A DNA stretch of 64,000 nt. It comes from Omphiscola glabra. Taxonomy: Eukaryota; Mollusca; Gastropoda; Lymnaeidae. The stretch is taken from assembly GCA_964017045.1 (NCBI GenBank), contig OZ024798.1, forward strand, positions 28,882,347 through 28,946,346, given 5' to 3'. Below the pieces are notes generated by a model. The model searched no databases. It was not told where the DNA came from and was given only the letters and a program-made list of their open reading frames with translations. The stretch's first letter is position 1, and each line of letters opens with the position of its first letter. Below, piece by piece: positions 58,430 through 64,000 of the stretch. Position numbers and translations under genes: made by a program.

Positions 58430-60480
58430 TAACCAAGCACCAAGAGCATATCTCCCTGGCAGGAGATGCACTGGAAGAAGTACTTCACATACTAGGGCAG
58501 CACAATTGGCCTAAATTGTTTATCCGAAGCTGATGTTAGGGCTAAAATTGACATGGCTAGGTCAGCATTTGTGCTATTAAAGAAAACACGAGGAGCTGAT
58601 TCTGCAAACCGAAGACAGAATTTTCAACAGAAATGTTAAAACATTCCTATACCCTTTGGCAGTGGTTCTCAACCTATTTGAAGTCGGGAAACATTAAACT
58701 TTTTTGTGTGTGTGCGCGGAACACTTATAATATAGTATTATGTTGTTTTTATAAACTCAATGCGCCCTTTTAATAAAAAAAATAATTTTGGCAACCCCTT
58801 AAGTATCGTAAGTATGTTCCGCGAAAATATATACATATACATACATACATATAAATATATCAGATTGTAGTGTTAACCACCCTCTCTTAAAATATTTAAC
58901 TTTATTTTAAAAATCAAAATTCCGATTTTGACTAATGCAAACATGTTTATATAACAATTACTTAAAATTACAATACTTTATTTTTAAAATTATAAAATTG
59001 AATTCTTTACATGAGGTTGGCGATCTTTGCATTTTTCAGCACTATTGGGCTAAACGAAATGGTGAAAACACTCGCACGAAATGGTGAAGACACTCGCACG
59101 AAATGGTGAAGACACTCGCACGAAATGGTGAAGACACTCGCACGAAATGGATGAAGACACTAGCATCTCATCTTCTAAATGTCACAGGTTTTCTTTGTTT
59201 TAATATTTACCATTATTGAACATTCTGCTTGGCAAAAATTGGACGTGGCAGTGATAAGAAAGCTACCTAATGTTTTTTTTTCGCTTGCCTCAGGTAATGA
59301 TCTTTAACAGAGGCACATCATTTTTCAATGAACTTCAGTCTTTGAATCCACGATCTGAAGAAAGTGACGTCAGCACTTCTTCATTCAGAGTAAACACGGA
59401 TACGTTGCAAGAAACAGACGGATTTCTTATCCAATCGAATTGTTAGTTGTTTTTACTATGGAAACTATTTTTTCTAAATGTTCTTCCTATGTTGTTAATG
59501 ATCGATTATTAAAAAAAAATGATTGCATCGTTTGTATCCTGTACAGGTGGCAACGTTTCCGGGTTTGTTCCTCTTACTTGTCTCTTCCACAGTAAAAGTG
59601 TTTTGTTTTTCATTGGATTTAATTTGCCTGTCTATGTAATAATATCTACGTTGTTTCCTTGCAAACTTATAACGACAGTGTTAAAGTAAACAAGAACTGC
59701 GTACTTGTATGGACAGTGTTTAAGTAAACAAGAGCTGTGTACTTGTATGAACACTGTTAAAGTAAACAAGAGCTGTGTACTTGTATGGACAGTGTTAAAG
59801 CAACTGGACATCAACGAAATAAACCACATTGACTGCTCAGTTAACAAATGTGAACTGCAAAGGTACAAAGGCACACACACAGGCACACACACCAATGCGT
59901 GATTGGACTAAAAAGTTTAACTGGCATTCATGTTTGCTGATTTCAAGCCCATTCAAAATAAGTTTACATTGTTCTGATTTGTCTTTTTCAGCAATTTTTA
60001 ATTTGTGGATTTAGTATTTTCGCGGAACACTTCAAGTGGCTTCACAGTGATCCGGCGTTCTGCGGGACACGGCTGGAGAAGCGCTGGTCTATGGAGCCGA
60101 AACTTGGAGAACAAAGTCAAGCATCAAGCCGAAAGTGCAGACCTTCACAAACACTTGCCTTAGAAAGATCCCGAGCATAAAATGGCCAAACACCATCACC
60201 AACAAAGATTTACTGGAAAGGACATACCAAGAGCCTATTGCTGAAGACATCGGAATAAAAAGATGGAAGTGGTTAGGACACACCCTTTGTAAACCCCAAA
60301 GATAACCTAACCAGGCAATCACTAACATGAAATCCACAAGGAAAAGGGCATAGATGAAGGCGAAAGAATGCATGGAGCCGCGAGCTAAAGGCAGGCACAC
60401 AAAGTATGGGATACACCTGGAAGCTACTGGAAAGGAAAGCACAGGACCGAGATGAATGGAAAATTCTTGAAGAAGGACTA
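58430..60480 (+). pseudogene. Decayed RTE-like LINE C-terminal region, split by a hAT-like insertion
   Basis: Before the insertion (58455-58659) the + strand gives AGDALEEV, EADVRAKIDMARSAF and RIFNRNVKTFLYP. After it (60087-60300) it gives [52 protein letters not shown] and [13 protein letters not shown]. The two halves follow the same order as the thumb and C-terminus of the LINE at 34.5-37.9 kb, but with several stops and frameshifts. The split falls exactly at the LLYGAET motif. Confidence 0.75.
58660..60086. mobile_element. hAT-like non-autonomous element inserted in the LINE relic
   Basis: Left end CAGTGGTTCTCAACC and right end GGCTGGAGAAGCGCTG are imperfect inverted repeats. Flanking 8-mers CCCTTTGG (58652-58659) and GTCTATGG (60087-60094) match at 5 of 8 positions and correspond to the interrupted LYG codons of the LINE. 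Near each end a copy of CGCGGAACACTT appears. The interior has two small tandem arrays, a 22-bp unit at 59058-59160 and a 38-bp unit at 59672-59790, and AT-rich filler. No transposase frame is recognisable. Confidence 0.6.
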
Positions 60481-61461
60481 TGCCCCAGGCGGGGTAAAAT
60501 GCATAAGTAAGAAAGAGACAGCAGCATAGTGAATTATGAAATGACAATTTTCAGATGTCAATATAAGATGTGTTGGGGAGTGAACTAGTTGTATTTGAAA
60601 TGCAAGCTGTAAATATTTCAATTTAAATATATATGGATGGGACCATCCAGTGGTCAGTGGATAAGAGCACAAAATGGTATTGGACTAATGTGTTTAAGAA
60701 ATGAACACACATGACGACACACATATATGGTCTGGTGTTAATGATTGCAGAAGACATACATTTACACATATTGACAGATGCACACATTGACCGTTGTACG
60801 CACTTAATGATGTACACACCGTCAATTATAAATATTGACATGTATACAAATTAACAGTTCTACATACGGATGGTATTGACCATTGAAAGTTGTACATATT
60901 CAAAGATTTACACATTGACAGTTGTACAGATAGACAGCGGTACACTTTGTTAAAAAATGTGTTGATGCATATGCCCTAATACAGGCACGTGATCCCTAAC
61001 TAATGAAAGCGAAATGTGACCCAATGCAGGCTCCCCAAATACGCAAGACATGATTGACATTTTTTTAAAAAGTTGTACACATCCACACCTTGGACACACG
61101 AGATGAAAACTGACAGAGGATGTATTCGAAAAGACAACATCTTCAGTTATCGCCTTTCAGCTCTGAAGACGGGGGATGTCCTCAAGATAATCACCAAGGT
61201 CATGTAACGCGGACCTACGGGAAAGCTTTTATGACATGGACATTGTCGCCCATCCGCCGATACCCCCCCCCCTCCCACCCACACCACCAACCCACCTCGT
61301 CATCCATCCAGACTTACAAACATGGCGGTGTTGTTTGTGTTAAAATTACCCAAGCAGCTAGGGTATTCTCACCAAAGAAAAGAAAATGTTGACGCTGTCC
61401 CGAATGGGATAGATCCGGTGTGAGATCAGATATCCTTACCACGACACTCTCCCATCCAACA

Positions 61462-61492
<31 letters not shown>

Positions 61493-61689
61493 CAGCCCCA
61501 AGTCTAGATTGAGCAAATACTTGAACATAGTGTTATATGACAAATAATTCATCAAAACCCCATATACTGACTAGTGAAAAGCTGTGAAGGGTAAGAGGAC
61601 ACGAAAAAACAAAGAGTTTTGTCCCATATTCCCGAACAAAAGAGCCAAGATTTCACAGAGCCCCGTTTCTGAAACCCTCTGGTGGGATT
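60481..61689. other. No gene seen
   Basis: AT-rich sequence with irregular TACACATTGACAGTTGTACA words (60760-60950); C runs near 61264 and 61463. Confidence 0.6.
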
Positions 61690-62370
61690 TTCTATGGGTG
61701 GTAATATGTTCTCTGAGTGGTACAGTGTTTCATTAGCGGTACATTGTTCAATGAGTGGTACAGTGTTCTATTAGCGGTACATTGTTCAATGAGTGGTACA
61801 GTGTTCTATTAGCGGTACATTGTTCAGTGAGTGGTACAGTGTTCTATTAGAGGTACATTGTTCAGTGAGTGGTACAGTGTTCTATTAGAGGTACATTGTT
61901 CAGTGAGTGGTACAGTGTTCTATTAGCGGTACATTGTTCAGTGAGTGGTACAGTGTTCTATTAGAGGTACATTGTTCAGTGAGTGGTACAGTGTTCTATT
62001 AGCGGTACATTGTTCAGTGAGTGGTACAGTGTTCTATTAGCGGTACATTGTTCTTTGAATGGTACAGTGTTTTCTTTGGGTGTTACATTGTTCTGTGAGT
62101 GGTACATTGTTTTTTTTGGGTGGTACATTGTTCTGTGAAGGCACAGTGTTTTCTTTGGGTGGTACATTGTTCTGTGAAAGGCACAGTGTTTTCTTTGGGT
62201 GGTACACTGTTCTGTGAGTGGTACATTGTTTTCTTTGGGTGGTACATTGTTCTGTGAAAGGCGCAGTGTTTTCTTTGGATGGTACATTGTTCTGTGAAAG
62301 GCACAGTGTTTTCTTTGGGTGGTACATTGTTCTGTGAAAGGCACAGTGTTTTCTTTGGGTGGTACATATT
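61690..62370. repeat. Minisatellite changing from a 38-bp to a 40-bp dimeric unit
   Basis: Left part: GGTACATTGTTCAGTGAGT paired with GGTACAGTGTTCTATTAGC (19+19). From about 62050: GGTACATTGTTCTGTGAAAG paired with GCACAGTGTTTTCTTTGGGT (20+20). Confidence 0.93.
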
Positions 62371-62595
62371 TGAATGATTGAACGGTCGGTAACATGTTAT
62401 CTAATGTTCTCTGTGTTACCCAGACTTCGATAGTGGCTTTTACACATACATATATCTTAGTGCTACCCCTTGACCCCCACCTTTCGCTATGTAAGTGGAT
62501 CATTTATATCGAAAGCACATTATATAAACGTCCAATAATTTCTATAAAGATGAATAAAAAATGAAACTTGTTGCTGCTCATGGTAACCCTTCCAG

Positions 62596-62999
62596 TTTAT
62601 CTCATCAATTTTTAAGTTATCTCATCAATTTTTAAGTTATCTCATCAATTTTTAAGTTATCTCATCAATTTTTAAGTTATCTCATCAATTTTTAAGTTAT
62701 CTCATCAGTTTTTAAGTTATCTCATCAATTTTTAAGTTATCTCATCAATTTTTAAGTTATCTCATCAATTTTTAAGTTATCTCATCAATTTTTAAGTTAT
62801 CTCATTAATTTTTAAGTTATCTCATCAATTTTTAAGTTATCTCATCAGTTTTTAAGTTATCTCATCAATTTTTAAGTTATCTCATCAATTTTTAAGTTAT
62901 CTCATCAGTTTTTAAGTTATCTCATCAATTTTTAAGTTATCTCATCAATTTTTAAGTTATCTCATCAATTTTTAAGTTATCTCATCAATTTTTAAGTTA
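62596..62999. repeat. Minisatellite, 20-bp unit, about 20 copies
   Basis: Unit TTATCTCATCAATTTTTAAG; variants CATCAGTTT and CATTAATTT only. Confidence 0.97.
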
Positions 63000-64000
63000 C
63001 ATTTTTTTTAACGAATTGCTCCTTTGAGTGTTAACAGTGTTGTATGTTGACCAGACCAGTAAATATGTTTATGACGTATTTATTAAGCGAGTCTTAAAAT
63101 ATGTAACACAACGCTTGCATAAATTTGTTAAATACTCAACCTAACGCTGTTAAATAACCCCTTTATAACGGCTGTTATATTTGACATCAGAGTTAACAAA
63201 ACAGGACGGAGTTTGCTAATTGAAGTAAAAGAAACCGCCAGTGAACTTCACCCTTGACCTTCTCGAATTCGCAACTCTAAGCGCCATAATTACCCTCCTC
63301 AGAAACGTCCCACCAGCCCGCATTAACAGCCCTCGGCGACTTCTCACGCAACGGAGGAGCTGGGGCCCCCGAATAGACAACAATTACAGCCAATGTTGAC
63401 TTAGGAGGCGGCTTTAATCTCCTTTCATTTTCCATGAGGAGGAAAAATGCAAAACAGAGACCTCTTTTTTTTTTCCTCTCTCTACGCTCCGCGACCTTTA
63501 ACTTTAACCCCCTGCCTCAACCTTCACGGGGTTAATCTTCGAGGCAACACGTCGAATTCCGGCAGTGGCGCGACGGACGCTGGTGGTTAAGCCATCTCTA
63601 AACGAGACCTTGGACGGCCAAGTTTCAACTTGGACTGTGTCAACTAGCGAATCGCGTCACAGACGTCCCTTGATGAATGCGCGAGTTGGACTAAAAAAAA
63701 AAAAAATAATAAAAAAAAAACCTCCTGCTGTTAGATGAAAAGACAGATCGAACTTCCCCGAGTTCACGTAAAACAAGAAAATAAAAATTTGTTTTTGGCT
63801 ACTGATTTGTTGTTAGTGAATGTAGCATAATTAAAAAATTATTTTAAAATCCGGTTTAGAATGATTAATTTCCGCTCCACGTAGAGATCATGAACAATAG
63901 GGTTCCAAGGGTGAGACTTTTTAGTGAAATGTGAAGTGTCCGTGCGTGCTAAGTCAATCAATGTGCAAAGAAGTCTTAAAAGCTTAATGAATGTCACGTG
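63000..64000. other. Unique sequence, no gene seen
   Basis: 63240-63680 is non-repetitive, of balanced composition, with no open frame of note. It contrasts with the repeat-dense surroundings; possible conserved non-coding DNA or an untranslated exon of a neighbouring gene. Confidence 0.4.

Noticed and set aside
61976..62503. 175-codon antisense frame with repeated TEQCTTQRKHCAFH-like peptides
   Set aside because: Produced by the 38/40-bp dimeric array; no independent support.
1..64000. tRNA, rRNA or other structured RNA genes
   Set aside because: I looked for tRNA-like GGTTCGANTCC boxes and for long conserved rRNA-like stretches and saw none; a covariance-model scan would be needed to exclude diverged cases.

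Overview
This is a piece of an animal nuclear genome, most likely a lophotrochozoan and probably a gastropod mollusc. The host is inferred from gene architecture, transposon types and repeat texture; no single base proves it. There are no operons, ribosome binding sites or bacterial genes. The only host gene I can establish is one Wnt receptor of the Frizzled-9/10 class on the + strand. Exon 1 (CDS 15160-15328) encodes the signal peptide and the start of the cysteine-rich domain. Exon 2 (41793-43483) encodes the rest of that domain, the seven-helix membrane core and the cytoplasmic tail. The join is in frame (phase 1) across a 26,464-bp intron and gives a complete protein of 619 residues.

Almost everything else is repetitive. 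I count about 50 minisatellite arrays with units of 14-56 bp. Some are very long: a 49-bp unit in about 38 copies, a 19-bp unit in about 58 copies starting some 40 bp inside intron 1, a 51-bp unit in exactly 19 copies, a 23-bp unit in 28 copies that look identical, and a second 19-bp unit in about 53 copies. These arrays create nearly all the long open frames in the window, often on both strands, and those frames should not be read as genes. More than 30 poly(G)/poly(C) runs of about 10-23 nt are scattered through the window.

Transposons are the third component. A full-length RTE-like LINE lies antisense inside intron 1 (34518-37904) with a perfect 12-bp target-site duplication, one nonsense codon and one frameshift near its C-terminus. 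Remnants of related LINEs lie at 56.5-57.7 kb and at 58.4-60.5 kb; the second is split by a 1.4-kb hAT-like insertion. Short non-autonomous elements with 8-bp duplications are common, in three terminal-sequence families (CAGNGGTTCTCAACC, CAGTGGCGTAG and CAGGGCCG). Between 2.2 and 4.9 kb, two of them are nested in a larger inverted-repeat element that is itself nested in a minisatellite. A candidate LTR with a tRNA-Pro-like primer binding site lies just upstream of Frizzled exon 1.

Layout: 0-13.9 kb, minisatellites and short transposons; 13.9-15.3 kb, candidate LTR, then presumed Frizzled 5' leader and exon 1; 15.3-41.8 kb, intron 1 with arrays, short elements and the LINE; 41.8-43.9 kb, exon 2 and 3' UTR; 43.9-64 kb, arrays, short transposons and LINE relics. 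A recurring theme is that transposon ends or leaders have themselves expanded into tandem arrays (3961-4250, 57120-57710, and the inverted repeats at 2368 and 4743). This suggests a link between transposition and minisatellite birth here.
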